From: Actinomadura coerulea
GTDB lineage: Bacteria > Actinomycetota > Actinomycetes > Streptosporangiales > Streptosporangiaceae
Length of the DNA stretch: 64,000 nt
NCBI RefSeq assembly: GCF_014208105.1
Contig: NZ_JACHMQ010000001.1
Span: 1,364,001-1,428,000 of the forward strand
Direction: 5' to 3'
Below the pieces are notes generated by a model. That model was not told where the DNA came from. It saw only the letters and a list, made by a program, of their open reading frames with translations, and did no database searches. Within the stretch, counting starts at the first letter, position 1. The number at the start of each line of letters is the position of its first letter. Positions 1-8,190 of the stretch are shown here, piece after piece. A program made the position numbers and the translations under genes.

Positions 1-1
1 G

Positions 2-760
2 ACCGACCACGGCATGCGGGACGCGCGCTGGACGTCCCGGTTCCACAGCGACGAGCGGCAGGTCCCGCGCTACCGCGTGGGACGGGTCTTCCTCGCCGGG
101 GACGCCGCGCACGTCCACTCGCCGGCGGGCGGCCAGGGCATGAACACCGGGATGCAGGACGCGGCGAACCTCGGGTGGAAGCTGGCCGCCGAACTGCGCG
201 GGTGGGCGCCGTCCTGGCTGCTCGACAGCTACCACGAGGAGCGGCATCCCGTCGGGAGGCTCGTCCTGCGCAGGAGCGGCGCGCTGCTGCGGTTCACGCT
301 CGCCGAGCCCCGCGCGGTGCGGGCGGCCCGCGCCGCGGCGGCGTTCGCGGCGACCCGCGTCCCGCCCGCCGCGCGGCGGGTCGCGGCCGCGGTCTCCGGT
401 ATCGACATCGCCTACCCGGCACCGCGCGGGTCGCACCCGCTGACCGGGCGGCGCGCCCCGGACGTTCCGCTCGCGGGCGGCGCCGGCAGGCTCTACCGGC
501 TGCTGGGGGACGGGAGGTTCGTGCTGGTCGTCGCCGCCAACGACCCCGCGGTGACCTACCTGGCGACCAAGCGGTGGGCCGGGCGCGTGCACTGCGCCCT
601 CGCCGGCGGCGCCACGCGCACCACCGCCCTGGTGCGCCCGGACGGATACATCGCCTGGGCGACCGACGAGACGGCCCCGGACCAGCGCGCCGCGGCGATC
701 CGCGACGCGCTGGTCCGGTGGTGCGGGCCCGGCGCCGAGGTCAGCGGCGCCGACCGTTAG
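2..760 (+). CDS. FAD-dependent aromatic monooxygenase, C-terminal part (5' end outside window)
   Basis: The frame is open from the first base, so this is the 3' part of a longer gene. Near its start it carries the second FAD-binding signature of class A flavoprotein hydroxylases (V-F-L-A-G-D-A-A-H, then the G-G-Q-G-M-N-T-G-M-Q-D-A-N-L-W-K-L stretch), which contacts the flavin ribityl and pyrophosphate. The remaining ~150 residues look like the thioredoxin-like C-terminal domain of the PheA/TfdB/RdmE group. Substrate cannot be read from this fragment; aromatic hydroxylation in catabolism or polyketide tailoring is typical of the family. The Rossmann GXGXXG part lies upstream of the window. Confidence 0.85.
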   Translation, partial: TDHGMRDARWTSRFHSDERQVPRYRVGRVFLAGDAAHVHSPAGGQGMNTGMQDAANLGWKLAAELRGWAPSWLLDSYHEERHPVGRLVLRRSGALLRFTLAEPRAVRAARAAAAFAATRVPPAARRVAAAVSGIDIAYPAPRGSHPLTGRRAPDVPLAGGAGRLYRLLGDGRFVLVVAANDPAVTYLATKRWAGRVHCALAGGATRTTALVRPDGYIAWATDETAPDQRAAAIRDALVRWCGPGAEVSGADR

Positions 761-766
761 AGGCGG

Positions 767-1174
767 TCAGTAGCGCCGCTCCTCGCGGCCGTAGCCGAGC
801 TCCTCGGCCACGTCGGCGACGTTCTCGTACTCGCGTTTCGGCAGCGTGCGCAGCTGGTCGAGCGCCCCGTCCGGGGCGCCGCCCTCGGCCGCGTGCCGGA
901 CCAGCTCGTTCGGGCGGGCCGGGTAGCGGACGCCGCTGAGCATCCGGGCCAGGGCGCTGCGGCCCTCCACGTCCCGCGCGCTCATCCCGGGCGGGGAGCC
1001 CTCGCGGTCCCCGGCGGTGGCCCCCGCCGGGTCGGCGGGGTAGTCGTCGGAGAACGGCTCGGTCTCCTTGAACTCCTCGGCGTGGGTGGGGTGGCCGCCG
1101 CTGACCATGCCCTGGGTCTCGCGGCCGATCTCCTCGTCCAGCTTCGGGCCGTGCTTGTCGCTCTTGTCTGGCAT
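767..1174 (-). CDS. DUF2795-type small acidic conserved protein
   Basis: 135 residues. The start at 1174 is chosen because a GGGAGGAAG ribosome site lies just upstream; a longer frame to 1273 would overlap the divergent gene and has no such site. The N-terminal half is hydrophilic and acidic. The C-terminal ~70 residues (G-V-R-Y-P-A-R-P-N-E-L ... L-P-K-R-E-Y-E-N-V-A-D-V-A-E-E-L-G) match the style of the actinobacterial DUF2795 domain. Function unknown. It converges on the monooxygenase gene with only 6 bases between them. Confidence 0.7.
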   Translation of the reverse strand: MPDKSDKHGPKLDEEIGRETQGMVSGGHPTHAEEFKETEPFSDDYPADPAGATAGDREGSPPGMSARDVEGRSALARMLSGVRYPARPNELVRHAAEGGAPDGALDQLRTLPKREYENVADVAEELGYGREERRY

Positions 1175-1258
1175 CTCTTCCTCCCTGCCGTCTACCGGAC
1201 GGAACGTTCCCAGGCGCGCGTGTCCAAACATGCGGGCGGTCGCGCGGCGGCGGCGCGG

Positions 1259-1264
1259 TACGGT
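1259..1264 (+). promoter_or_regulatory. Predicted -10 element for a leaderless transcript
   Basis: TACGGT (TANNNT class) ends 7 bases before the ATG at 1272, so transcription should begin at or next to the start codon. No ribosome-binding site is visible. No good -35 element is seen. Confidence 0.4.
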
Positions 1265-1271
1265 GTGGCGC

Positions 1272-1631
1272 ATGCTGCCGGAAGAGGGCGTGAACGCGGT
1301 CCGGGTCGTGGTCGGGCTGCTGGTCCGCGGCGACTACGAGGAGCTCGAGACCCTCACCGAGGGACGCAGATTGAGCGCCTCGCAGATGGCCGGCGCGGTG
1401 ACCGCGTCCGGGCGCGAACTGATCAGCCCGCCCGACGGCGCCTTCGCGGACCTGGAGGTGACCGCGGTCGAGCAGGTGGCGGACGGCGAGCGCGCCTTCC
1501 GCGTGGCGCTCCCCCTGTGGACCGCGCAGGAGGGACGCTCCGCGCTGGCGCTGCGGCTCACCCTGACCGAGGTCATGGACGGCGTGTGGACCGTCGAGGT
1601 GGACGGCATCGGGGAGGCCGCCGCCGGGTGA
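1272..1631 (+). CDS. Conserved hypothetical protein, 119 aa
   Basis: A small, balanced, probably cytoplasmic protein that begins M-L-P-E-E-G-V-N-A-V-R. I recognise no domain. The start at 1272 fits a leaderless promoter (TACGGT at 1259-1264); the frame is open further upstream but there runs antisense to the divergent DUF2795 gene. Normal high-GC codon use and an amphipathic alpha/beta composition argue that it is a real gene rather than a shadow. It converges with the P450 gene 30 bases downstream. Confidence 0.6.
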   Translation: MLPEEGVNAVRVVVGLLVRGDYEELETLTEGRRLSASQMAGAVTASGRELISPPDGAFADLEVTAVEQVADGERAFRVALPLWTAQEGRSALALRLTLTEVMDGVWTVEVDGIGEAAAG

Positions 1632-1661
1632 GCCGGCGCTTTCCGCGGACGGTGCGGCCGG

Positions 1662-3062
1662 TCAGGACTGCGACAGCCGCATCATCCGCAGGACGCGCCG
1701 CACCAGCGAGGTCTGCCCGCCCTCGTCCGGGTCCTCCTGCCCGGCCGCCTCCTCGGCGGCGGGGGAGGGCCGCGGCTCGGGCGGGTCACCGGCCAGCTCG
1801 TAGGTGACCGGCAGCGACCGCAGGCCGCGTATCAGCGGGGACGAGCGCCACACGAGCTGGTCGGCGGGCAGCGCGAGCCGCAGCCCGGAGAAACGCTCGA
1901 AGAGCCGCTCCACCGCGATCGTGGTGATGGTGGTGGCGAGGTCGCGGCCGAGGCAGGCGTGCGGGCCGGCGCCCCACGCCAGATGGGCGCGCGAACTGTA
2001 GATCGAGTCGGGCCCGCCGCCCGCCGCGAACGCCGGGTCCTGGTGCGCGGCGGCGGGCGAGACCATGACCGGGTCGCCCGCCGCGATCTGGAACCGGCCG
2101 AGGCGCACGTCGGCCTTCGCCCACCGGAACGCCAGGTTCGCCATCGGCGGGTTGGCGGCCGCGGCGCGGTTGATCGCCTCCTGGAGCATCCCGGCCGACA
2201 GGCTGTCGCCGGCGCCGGTCTCCCCGATCAGCACCTCGCTGATGGTGTTGCTGATCAGCGTCGCGGTCACGTCGCCGACGAGGCCGGTCATCATCGCCAT
2301 CTCGGCGGTGAGCTCCTCGGCGGTCAGGTCGGGCACGGCGGCGAGCATGAAGGACGGCAGGTCCTCGGCGGGGGCCGCGACCCGCGCCGCGCACAGGTCC
2401 GCGACCCGTGCGATCAGCCGGGCCGACGCCTCCTGGGCGTCCGGGCCCGCGTCCATCACCCGCCACAGGTCGAGGATCAGCTCGTCGCCGTCGTCGGCGC
2501 CCGATCCGAGAAGCCGGCCGATCACCATCAGCGGCAGCGGCCGCGCGTACCGCGCCGACAGGTCCGCCTCCCCGGACCGGCCGCCGCTCTCGGCGATCAG
2601 CGTGAGCAGCTCGTCGGCGTACCGCCGGACGGCGAGCTCCAGCGCCTTCGCCTCGGGCCTGCTCCGGTCCTGGAACGGCCGCAGGCCCTCGCTCCAGGCG
2701 CCGCGCAGCCGGGTGGAGTCGGCGCCGTCGCGGAAACCGCAGTTGTCCGACTCGACCACCGGCAGCATCGGCCAGTCGGCCGGGACCGCTCCCTCCCGGT
2801 ACGCGCGCCAGGTGCCGACCCTCCGGCTCCAGTTCCCGCGGTGGTCGCGCAGGATGTCGAGCGTCTGGGCGTAGCCGATGACGAGCCAGGCCGGGACCCC
2901 GAGGACGTCCACCGGCGCGACCGGACCGTACTCCGCCCGCAGCCGCTCGTAGAACGCCGCGGGACGGGTCTCGTAGTCGCGGTTCAGCAGCGGCTGGACG
3001 GCGATCGCCTCCAGCGGCGGATGGGCGGGGGCGGGTTCGGCCTGCGGCGTCTGGGGCTCCAC
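1662..3062 (-). CDS. Cytochrome P450, CYP157-like, with altered EXXR motif
   Basis: About 466 residues from the GTG at 3062 (a GTG at 3068 is the alternative; an AGGG lies 9 bases before 3062 and only 3 before 3068). The heme loop is W-G-A-G-P-H-A-C-L-G, with Cys370 as the predicted thiolate ligand. The I-helix region (about 255-270) reads G-L-V-G-D-V-T-A-T, a weak match to the usual A/G-G-X-D/E-T-T. The K helix reads E295-A-I-N-R299, so the Glu of EXXR is replaced by Ala. Segments such as G-P-V-A-P-V, V-P-A-W-L-V-I-G-Y and A-H-L-A-W-G-A-G-P-H resemble Streptomyces CYP157 enzymes, a family known to lack canonical EXXR. No conservon genes or redox partner lie nearby. Substrate unknown. Confidence 0.85.
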   Translation of the reverse strand: MEPQTPQAEPAPAHPPLEAIAVQPLLNRDYETRPAAFYERLRAEYGPVAPVDVLGVPAWLVIGYAQTLDILRDHRGNWSRRVGTWRAYREGAVPADWPMLPVVESDNCGFRDGADSTRLRGAWSEGLRPFQDRSRPEAKALELAVRRYADELLTLIAESGGRSGEADLSARYARPLPLMVIGRLLGSGADDGDELILDLWRVMDAGPDAQEASARLIARVADLCAARVAAPAEDLPSFMLAAVPDLTAEELTAEMAMMTGLVGDVTATLISNTISEVLIGETGAGDSLSAGMLQEAINRAAAANPPMANLAFRWAKADVRLGRFQIAAGDPVMVSPAAAHQDPAFAAGGGPDSIYSSRAHLAWGAGPHACLGRDLATTITTIAVERLFERFSGLRLALPADQLVWRSSPLIRGLRSLPVTYELAGDPPEPRPSPAAEEAAGQEDPDEGGQTSLVRRVLRMMRLSQS

Positions 3063-3204
3063 GTGCACAAACCCTAGGAGAGAACGATTGTCGATGGCCG
3101 GTTTATGCTGGAATCTCCCACGGCGATCTTTCGGCGTGCACGGGCCCGCGGCCACCGCGGGGTGTGTGACGCTAGGGGTGCCCATACAAGAGCTGGAGGT
3201 CCGC

Positions 3205-3393
3205 ATGGCCGACTCCGCAGGAGCGCCCGAAGACGGCGAGGACGAGGTGAAGCGCAGGTTCCGGGAGGCCCTGGAGCGCAAGCGCGGCGCGGAGAGCAAG
3301 AACGCCGGCGCAGGCGGCCGGAGCGGCTCGAAGGTGCGCGGCACCCACGAGCGCGCCGACCACCAGCGGCAGTTCCGCCGCAAGAGCGGCTGA
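3205..3393 (+). CDS. DUF5302 family small protein
   Basis: 62 residues, highly charged. It starts at the ATG behind AGCTGGAGGT. The central K-R-R-F-R-E-A-L-E-R-K helix and the C-terminal H-Q-R-Q-F-R-R-K-S-G ending are the hallmark of the actinobacterial DUF5302 family. Function unknown; the basic tail suggests nucleic-acid or ribosome contact, which is inference only. It is monocistronic, divergent from the P450 gene, and is followed by a strong hairpin at 3413-3439. Confidence 0.8.
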   Translation: MADSAGAPEDGEDEVKRRFREALERKRGAESKNAGAGGRSGSKVRGTHERADHQRQFRRKSG

Positions 3394-3412
3394 TCCGGCC
3401 GCACCACCGAAG

Positions 3413-3439
3413 GACCCCCGCGCGGATCGCGCGGGGGTC
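3413..3439. terminator. Bidirectional hairpin terminator
   Basis: A perfect 12-bp stem (arm GACCCCCGCGCG) with a 3-base loop lies between the convergent DUF5302 and PPOX genes. It is followed by TCGTTCC rather than a clean T run, as is common in actinomycetes. Confidence 0.8.
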
Positions 3440-3474
3440 GTTCCGTTCCTCGCCCTCCCCCGGGCGCCGCCGTA

Positions 3475-4113
3475 TCAGGCCTGGTAGAGCTTCTTGCTGT
3501 AGTTCGCCTCGCTGTAGTACTCCCGGAGCTCCTCGACGCTCTCCTCGGTGTACTGGACGTCCTTGACGATCCGGGCGTGCGGCGGCAGCGCCTCCGGCTC
3601 CCACGACTCCGGCAACCACAGTCGGGAGCGCATGAGCGCCTTCGCGCAGTGGAAGAAGATCTGCTCGATCTCCACGACGAGCGCGAGGGCCGGCCGGTGG
3701 CCCTTGACGACCATCTCGCCGAAGAACGGCGCGTCCCGGACCAGCGTGGCCCGGCCGTTGATCCGCAGGGTCTCGGTGCGCCCCGGCACGAGGAAGATCA
3801 GGCCGACGTGCGGGTTGCTCAGCACGTTCATGAACCCGTCCGCGCGGCGGTTGCCGGGGCGGTCCGGGACGGCGATCGTCGTGTCGTCGATCACGTGCAC
3901 GAAGCCCGGGGGGTCGCCCTTGGGGGAGACGTCGCAGTTCCCGGCGGCGTCACTGGTGGCGATCAGGCAGAGCGGGGACCGGGCGAGCCACTCGCGGTCC
4001 CAGTCGTGCAGCGCGACCCGCTCCTTGTCGACCGCCCGCCGCATCGGTGTGCCGAGGAGTTCGCGCAGCTCCGCCGCGGAGGTGATCGCTGTGAACTCGG
4101 GGGCGACCGTCAT
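3475..4113 (-). CDS. FMN-dependent PPOX-type flavoprotein (MSMEG_1061-like)
   Basis: 212 residues with a split-barrel flavin-binding fold. W-L-A-R-S-P-L-C-L-I-A-T-S, C-D-V-S-P-K-G-D-P-P-G-F and P-D-R-P-G-N-R-R-A-D-G are FMN-contact stretches of pyridoxamine-5'-phosphate-oxidase-like proteins, and overall length and order match the MSMEG_1061 subgroup. Members are usually F420- or FMN-dependent reductases of unknown substrate; here the FMN type is inferred from the subgroup. Start supported by AAGGAG upstream. Confidence 0.8.
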   Translation of the reverse strand: MTVAPEFTAITSAAELRELLGTPMRRAVDKERVALHDWDREWLARSPLCLIATSDAAGNCDVSPKGDPPGFVHVIDDTTIAVPDRPGNRRADGFMNVLSNPHVGLIFLVPGRTETLRINGRATLVRDAPFFGEMVVKGHRPALALVVEIEQIFFHCAKALMRSRLWLPESWEPEALPPHARIVKDVQYTEESVEELREYYSEANYSKKLYQA

Positions 4114-4223
4114 CGCCGCTCCTTCCGCCGGAGAATCCGAAGATCAGCGTAACCCGGGAGGTTCCGGTCCTCCGGCGGCGGTGGCGGCGGTCCGCGAGGG
4201 GTGTACCCGTCCGGGCGGGGGAG

Positions 4224-5261
4224 TCAGCGCCGCGCGGCGTAGCGGCGGACGCCGCCCTCCTCGTGGGCGTCGAGGACGCCGCGGTCGGCGAGGACGTCCA
4301 GGTGCGCCTCGATCTCCAGCACGGCCAGCATCCGGCTGAACGCGTCCAGGTCGCCGAGGCTGCGCCTGCGGCGCGTCCACGGCATCGCGGCCGCCACCTC
4401 GAAGGCCGTCGCGCGCCCGGCGCGCACCTGCGCGGCGGCGGCGTCCAGCCGCTCGGCGTGGTGCTCCAACAGCTCGTCGATCCGGGTGTGCACGCTCGGC
4501 CGCACGGGGCCGTGCGCGGGCAGCAGCACGGTGTCCGGCATGTCGCGGACCAGTCGCAGCGACTCCAGGTAGCTGCGCAGCGGCTTCGGCTCCGGCTCGG
4601 TCTCCAGCCCGATCGACGGCGTGATGTGCGGCAGGATGTGGTCGCCCGCGAACAGCAGGCCGGCCGCCGCGTCGCGCAGGACGATGTGGCCGCGCGTGTG
4701 CCCGGGGGTGGCGAACACGTCCAGGCCCCGCCCGGCCAGGGCGACGCGCTCCCCGTCGTCCAGCCACGCGTCCGGCATGGTGTGCGGGACGTCCCGTTCG
4801 GAACGCTCCACGGGCCGGCCCGCGATCTCGTCGGCGATCGCGTCCGCGCCGCACCGGCGCAGCAGCTCCACCTGCCGGGGGTGCAGCCCCCGGCGGGTGT
4901 CGAACGCCTCGATCGACGGCCGCTCGCCCCGCCCGATCCGCACCCGCGTCCCGAACGACTCGCGCAGCGCCAGGGCCTGCGAGTAGTGGTCCCAGTGGGC
5001 GTGGGTGACGAGGAACTGCGCCACGTCGTCCAGCCGGTGCCCGAGGGTGGCGAGGGCCCCTTCGAGAGAGGACTCCGTGTCGGGCATGGCCCAGCCGGAG
5101 TCCACGACCACGAGGCCTTCGGCGTCCTCGATGACGTAGACGTTGACGGCGTGCAGCGAGGGGATCGGCAGCGCCAGGGGGACCCGGTGGACCCCCGGCG
5201 CCACCGGGTGAGCGCCCGGCTCGGTCCAGTCAGTCGGCTGCTCCACGACCGGTGCCGCCAC
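4224..5261 (-). CDS. MBL-fold metallo-hydrolase
   Basis: 345 residues, GTG start at 5261 behind GAGGGGG. The metal motif H-A-H-W-D-H is at residues 87-92, and later ligands are the H of A-T-P-G-H-T-R-G-H, the D of F-A-G-D-H-I-L and the H of L-P-A-H-G-P. After the lactamase domain come ~80 residues resembling the winged-helix tail of the LACTB2/glyoxalase II-like branch. Hydrolysis of a thioester, phosphoester or lactone is possible; the substrate is not readable. It is a single gene downstream of the coiled-coil gene on the same strand. Confidence 0.8.
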   Translation of the reverse strand: MAAPVVEQPTDWTEPGAHPVAPGVHRVPLALPIPSLHAVNVYVIEDAEGLVVVDSGWAMPDTESSLEGALATLGHRLDDVAQFLVTHAHWDHYSQALALRESFGTRVRIGRGERPSIEAFDTRRGLHPRQVELLRRCGADAIADEIAGRPVERSERDVPHTMPDAWLDDGERVALAGRGLDVFATPGHTRGHIVLRDAAAGLLFAGDHILPHITPSIGLETEPEPKPLRSYLESLRLVRDMPDTVLLPAHGPVRPSVHTRIDELLEHHAERLDAAAAQVRAGRATAFEVAAAMPWTRRRRSLGDLDAFSRMLAVLEIEAHLDVLADRGVLDAHEEGGVRRYAARR

Positions 5262-5324
5262 CGCGTGCCCCCTCTATTGTCGAATCTCGTTCGGGACGAA
5301 CCTACTTCATCCCGGACATCCCCT

Positions 5325-6299
5325 TTATCCCCGCCCCACCCCCGTCGCGGGCCGCCCTTGGTGGGGATCGCGGGCGGCCGCGCGGCGGGCCTCGGCGGCG
5401 GCGTCGCGCGCCTCGCGAACGGCCTCCTCCGCGCGGGCGCGGTTGTCCTCGGCGCGGTCCGCCCTTCTGGAGGCGGCATCCCGCTCGGCGATCGCCCGTT
5501 CCAGTTCGTGCCGGAGATGCCCCACTCTGGCGGACGCCTCCCGCAGTTCGCGCCGGGCCGCGCCGGCGCGCTCCTCGCGTTCGGCCAGCTTGTCCTCGGC
5601 CTGCTCGGCGCGCTTGCGCAGCGTCTCCGCCCGTTTGGCGCGGGCTGCGCTCGTGCGCGTGACGTTCGACCTCGCCGGCTCCGCCTTCTTCCCGGGCGGC
5701 GGCTTGCGCTCGGGGGGCTCGTCCGCGGGCTTGGCTTCCGCGGGCTCTCTGCGGTCCGCGGGCTCTCTGCGATCTGCGGGTTCTTCGCGGTCCGCGGGCT
5801 CCTCGCGCTCCGCGGGCGCCATGGAGAACCCGGCGGGGACGAAGCCGGAGTGGCTGCGGGGCTGCGACAGCCGTCCCTCGCGGACCTCCTCGGCGACACC
5901 GGCGTCCACGGTGGCGGCCTGGAGGGTGTCCTCCACCTCGCGGACGGCCTGCTCGCGCAGCGTGTTCCCCGCGTCCTCGGCGAGCCGGCCGGCGGTCCGC
6001 ACCAGCGATCCGACGAGCCCGGCGCGGCGGCGCTCCAGGTCCCCCAGGCCGCGGCCGGAGCCCCAGGCCGCCCGCATCTCCTCGCCGACGTCCAGCAGGC
6101 CGGCGAGCTCGTCCGCGGCCGAGCGCGCGAGAAGGTTCACCGCCCATGCCGAGAGCGTGGGGCGCCGCAGCGCCCCGATCCGCTTCGCGAGCGCGGCGTC
6201 GCCCTCCCTCTTGGCCTCCTGGGCGAGGCGCTTCCGGGTCTCCACGAAGTCGGCGGGCAGGACGCCGTACAGGTCGTCGGCCGCGCTGGAGAAGTCCAC
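5325..6299 (-). CDS. Coiled-coil conserved actinobacterial protein with a hexapeptide repeat
   Basis: 324 residues, GTG start. The N-terminal domain (1-140) has the form L-P-A-D-F-V-E-T-R-K-R-L and L-R-R-P-T-L-S-A-W-A-V-N, seen in a widespread actinobacterial family of unknown function. Residues ~160-190 are four tandem copies of a REEPAD/RREPAD hexapeptide, encoded by 18-bp DNA repeats. Residues ~210-310 are an Arg/Glu/Ala-rich helix predicted to form a long coiled coil. No signal peptide or membrane segment. It may be a DNA- or cytoskeleton-associated scaffold, but that is a guess. Confidence 0.7.
   Translation of the reverse strand: MDFSSAADDLYGVLPADFVETRKRLAQEAKREGDAALAKRIGALRRPTLSAWAVNLLARSAADELAGLLDVGEEMRAAWGSGRGLGDLERRRAGLVGSLVRTAGRLAEDAGNTLREQAVREVEDTLQAATVDAGVAEEVREGRLSQPRSHSGFVPAGFSMAPAEREEPADREEPADRREPADRREPAEAKPADEPPERKPPPGKKAEPARSNVTRTSAARAKRAETLRKRAEQAEDKLAEREERAGAARRELREASARVGHLRHELERAIAERDAASRRADRAEDNRARAEEAVREARDAAAEARRAAARDPHQGRPATGVGRG
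5737..5817 (-). repeat. In-frame 18-bp tandem repeats
   Basis: About four imperfect copies of an 18-bp unit encode the charged hexapeptide repeat of the coiled-coil protein. Copies differ by a few substitutions and keep frame, so copy number may vary between strains. Confidence 0.7.
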
Positions 6300-6363
6300 G
6301 TCCGATCTCTACCCGCACCGCGTGCGCGTGCATCGGGGGTGGACGGAGGTGGTGGCGGCTGTC

Positions 6364-6391
6364 ATACTCGTCCGCGAATACTCGTTCACGA
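6364..6391 (+). promoter_or_regulatory. Tandem 14-bp direct repeat in front of padR
   Basis: ATACTCGTCCGCGA is followed immediately by ATACTCGTTCACGA (12 of 14 identical), ending at the AGGAGG ribosome site of the PadR gene. The CATACT and AATACT within it resemble -10 hexamers. Two contiguous copies overlapping promoter and ribosome site suggest an autoregulatory operator. Confidence 0.5.
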
Positions 6392-6401
6392 GGAGGCTGA
6401 G

Positions 6402-7046
6402 GTGGCCAAGCGGCGCAAGGTGGGCAACCTGCTGGGGCTCGCCGTGCTGTCGACCGTCACCGCCAGGCCGATGCACCCCTACGAGATGGCGTCGCTGATG
6501 CGCGCCCGCGGCAAGGACCGCGACATGGACATCAAGTGGGGCTCGCTCTACACCGTGGTCGGCAACCTGGAGAAGCACGGGTTCCTGGCCGTCGAGGGGA
6601 GCGTCAGAGAAGGGGCGCGGCCCGAGCGCACCGTCTACCGCATCACCGACGCGGGACGCGACGAGCTGGCCGACTGGGTCCGGGAGCTGATCGGGGTGCC
6701 CGAGCGCGAGCGGCCGCGCTTCGAGGCGGGGCTCTCGGTCCTCGGCGCGCTCGGCCCCGACGAGGTGGCGGCGCTGCTGCGCGGCCGCCTCGACTCCATG
6801 GACCGGGAGATCGCCGCGGACCAGGCCGCCCTGGACGGCGAGAAGGAGGTGCCGCGCCTGTTCCTGCTGGAGGCCGAGTACGACCTCGCGATGCGGCGCG
6901 CCGAGGCCGCGTGGGTGCGCGGCCTCCTCACCGAGATCGAGGACGGCACGCTGCCGCACCTGGACCTGTGGCGCTCCTTCCACGCGACCGGCGAGATGCC
7001 GCCCGAGATCGCCGAGCTGGCGGAGAGGGGAGCCCCGGAGGACTAG
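6402..7046 (+). CDS. PadR-family transcriptional regulator
   Basis: 214 residues from the GTG with AGGAGG five bases upstream. The N-terminal winged helix (about 8-90) has the PadR pattern L-L-G-L-A-V-L, R-P-M-H-P-Y-E-M, K-W-G-S-L-Y-T-V-V-G-N-L-E-K-H-G-F and R-T-V-Y-R-I-T-D-A-G. The C-terminal half is helical, as in the Vir subfamily. PadR proteins usually repress adjacent transporter genes; here the drug-type ABC exporter follows on the same strand after a hairpin, so it is the likely target. Confidence 0.9.
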   Translation: MAKRRKVGNLLGLAVLSTVTARPMHPYEMASLMRARGKDRDMDIKWGSLYTVVGNLEKHGFLAVEGSVREGARPERTVYRITDAGRDELADWVRELIGVPERERPRFEAGLSVLGALGPDEVAALLRGRLDSMDREIAADQAALDGEKEVPRLFLLEAEYDLAMRRAEAAWVRGLLTEIEDGTLPHLDLWRSFHATGEMPPEIAELAERGAPED

Positions 7047-7055
7047 CGAGCGGAA

Positions 7056-7091
7056 GGCCCGGCGGCGGTGCTGCAACACCTCCGCCGGGCC
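7056..7091 (+). terminator. Hairpin between padR and the ABC exporter
   Basis: A 10-bp stem (arm GGCCCGGCGG) continues, after one mismatch, into 4 further pairs with a 6-base loop. No T run follows. It would separate padR from the transporter operon, or allow partial read-through. Confidence 0.6.
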
Positions 7092-7197
7092 GGGACCCAC
7101 CACCGAGAACCCGCGCGAGGCGGGCCCTGGCGGCGTGACGCGACACCAGCCTATCCGGGGCCCTTCGTGCGGAACGTTTCCTGGCACGGAGGAGAAC

Positions 7198-8190
7198 ATG
7201 GCGAACGCCATCGAGGCCGAGGGCCTCGTGAAGAACTACCCCGGTGACGTCCGGGCCCTGGACGGCCTGTCGGTCACGGTCGGGCCGGGCGAGATCCTCG
7301 GGCTGCTCGGCCCCAACGGGGCGGGCAAGTCCACCACCGTCAAGATCCTTACCACGCTCATCCGGCCGGACGCGGGCACCGCGGCCGTGGCCGGGCACGA
7401 CGTGCTGCGCAGGCCCGACCGGGTCCGCCGCGCCATCGGCGTGGTGTCGCAGCGGTCCGGCGCCGACCCCGAGGCCAGCGGCCGCGACAACCTCGTCCTG
7501 CAGGGCCGCCTCCACGGGATGGGCGGGACCCGGGTGCGCGGCCGCGCGGCCGAGCTGCTCGCCCGGTTCGGGCTGGAGGACGCGGCGGGCAGGAAGGTGA
7601 AGACCTACTCCGGCGGGATGCGGCGGCGGCTCGACGTCGCGCTCGGCCTCGTCCACCGGCCGCGCGTGCTGTTCCTCGACGAGCCCACCACCGGCCTCGA
7701 CCCGGAGGCCCGCGCGTCCATGTGGGCCGAGATCGCGCGGCTGGCGGGCGACGACGCGCTCGCGATCCTGCTGACCACCCACTACCTGGAGGAGGCCGAC
7801 CGGCTCGCGCGGCGGCTGGCGATCGTCGACCGCGGCCGCGTCGTGGTGGAGGGCACCCCCGACTCGCTCAAGGGCGAGCTGCGCGGGGACGCCGTCCACG
7901 TGGAGTGGCGGGAGGCGCCGTCCGAGCCGGCGGTGCGGGAGGCGCTCGGCCGCCTGCCCGGCGTGCGCGAGGTCGTCCTGGACGGGCCGCGCCTGAGCGC
8001 CCGCGCCGACGACGGCGCGGCGGCCGTGCCCGCCGTCCTGGCCGCCCTCGACCAGGCGGGCGTCCCCGCGTCGGCGGCGACCGTCGCGCGGCCGTCCTTG
8101 GACGATGTGTACCTGCGCCACGCCGGACGGCGGTTCGCCGGGGCCGGCGTCCCCGACCGCGCCGAGACCGCCGCCGGAGGTGCCCGATGA
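7198..8190 (+). CDS. Drug-export-type ABC transporter ATP-binding protein (DrrA-like)
   Basis: 330 residues; ATG behind GGAGGAG. Walker A G-P-N-G-A-G-K-S-T at 38-46, a Y-S-G-G-M signature, Walker B V-L-F-L-D-E-P-T, and H-loop T-T-H-Y-L-E-E-A. The ~100-residue C-terminal extension ending in S-L-D-D-V-Y-L-R is typical of daunorubicin-resistance (DrrA/CcmA) ATPases. It overlaps the permease gene by ATGA, so the two are translationally coupled. Probable role: energising export of a hydrophobic compound under PadR control. Confidence 0.9.
   Translation: MANAIEAEGLVKNYPGDVRALDGLSVTVGPGEILGLLGPNGAGKSTTVKILTTLIRPDAGTAAVAGHDVLRRPDRVRRAIGVVSQRSGADPEASGRDNLVLQGRLHGMGGTRVRGRAAELLARFGLEDAAGRKVKTYSGGMRRRLDVALGLVHRPRVLFLDEPTTGLDPEARASMWAEIARLAGDDALAILLTTHYLEEADRLARRLAIVDRGRVVVEGTPDSLKGELRGDAVHVEWREAPSEPAVREALGRLPGVREVVLDGPRLSARADDGAAAVPAVLAALDQAGVPASAATVARPSLDDVYLRHAGRRFAGAGVPDRAETAAGGAR

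Noticed and set aside
2..760. Kynurenine 3-monooxygenase missing from the kynurenine cluster
   Set aside because: The fragment is of the PheA/TfdB/RdmE type with a thioredoxin-like tail and lies 27 kb away from the operon.
5737..5817. CRISPR-like repeat
   Set aside because: Units are contiguous, 18 bp, in frame and have no spacers; they encode a hexapeptide repeat.
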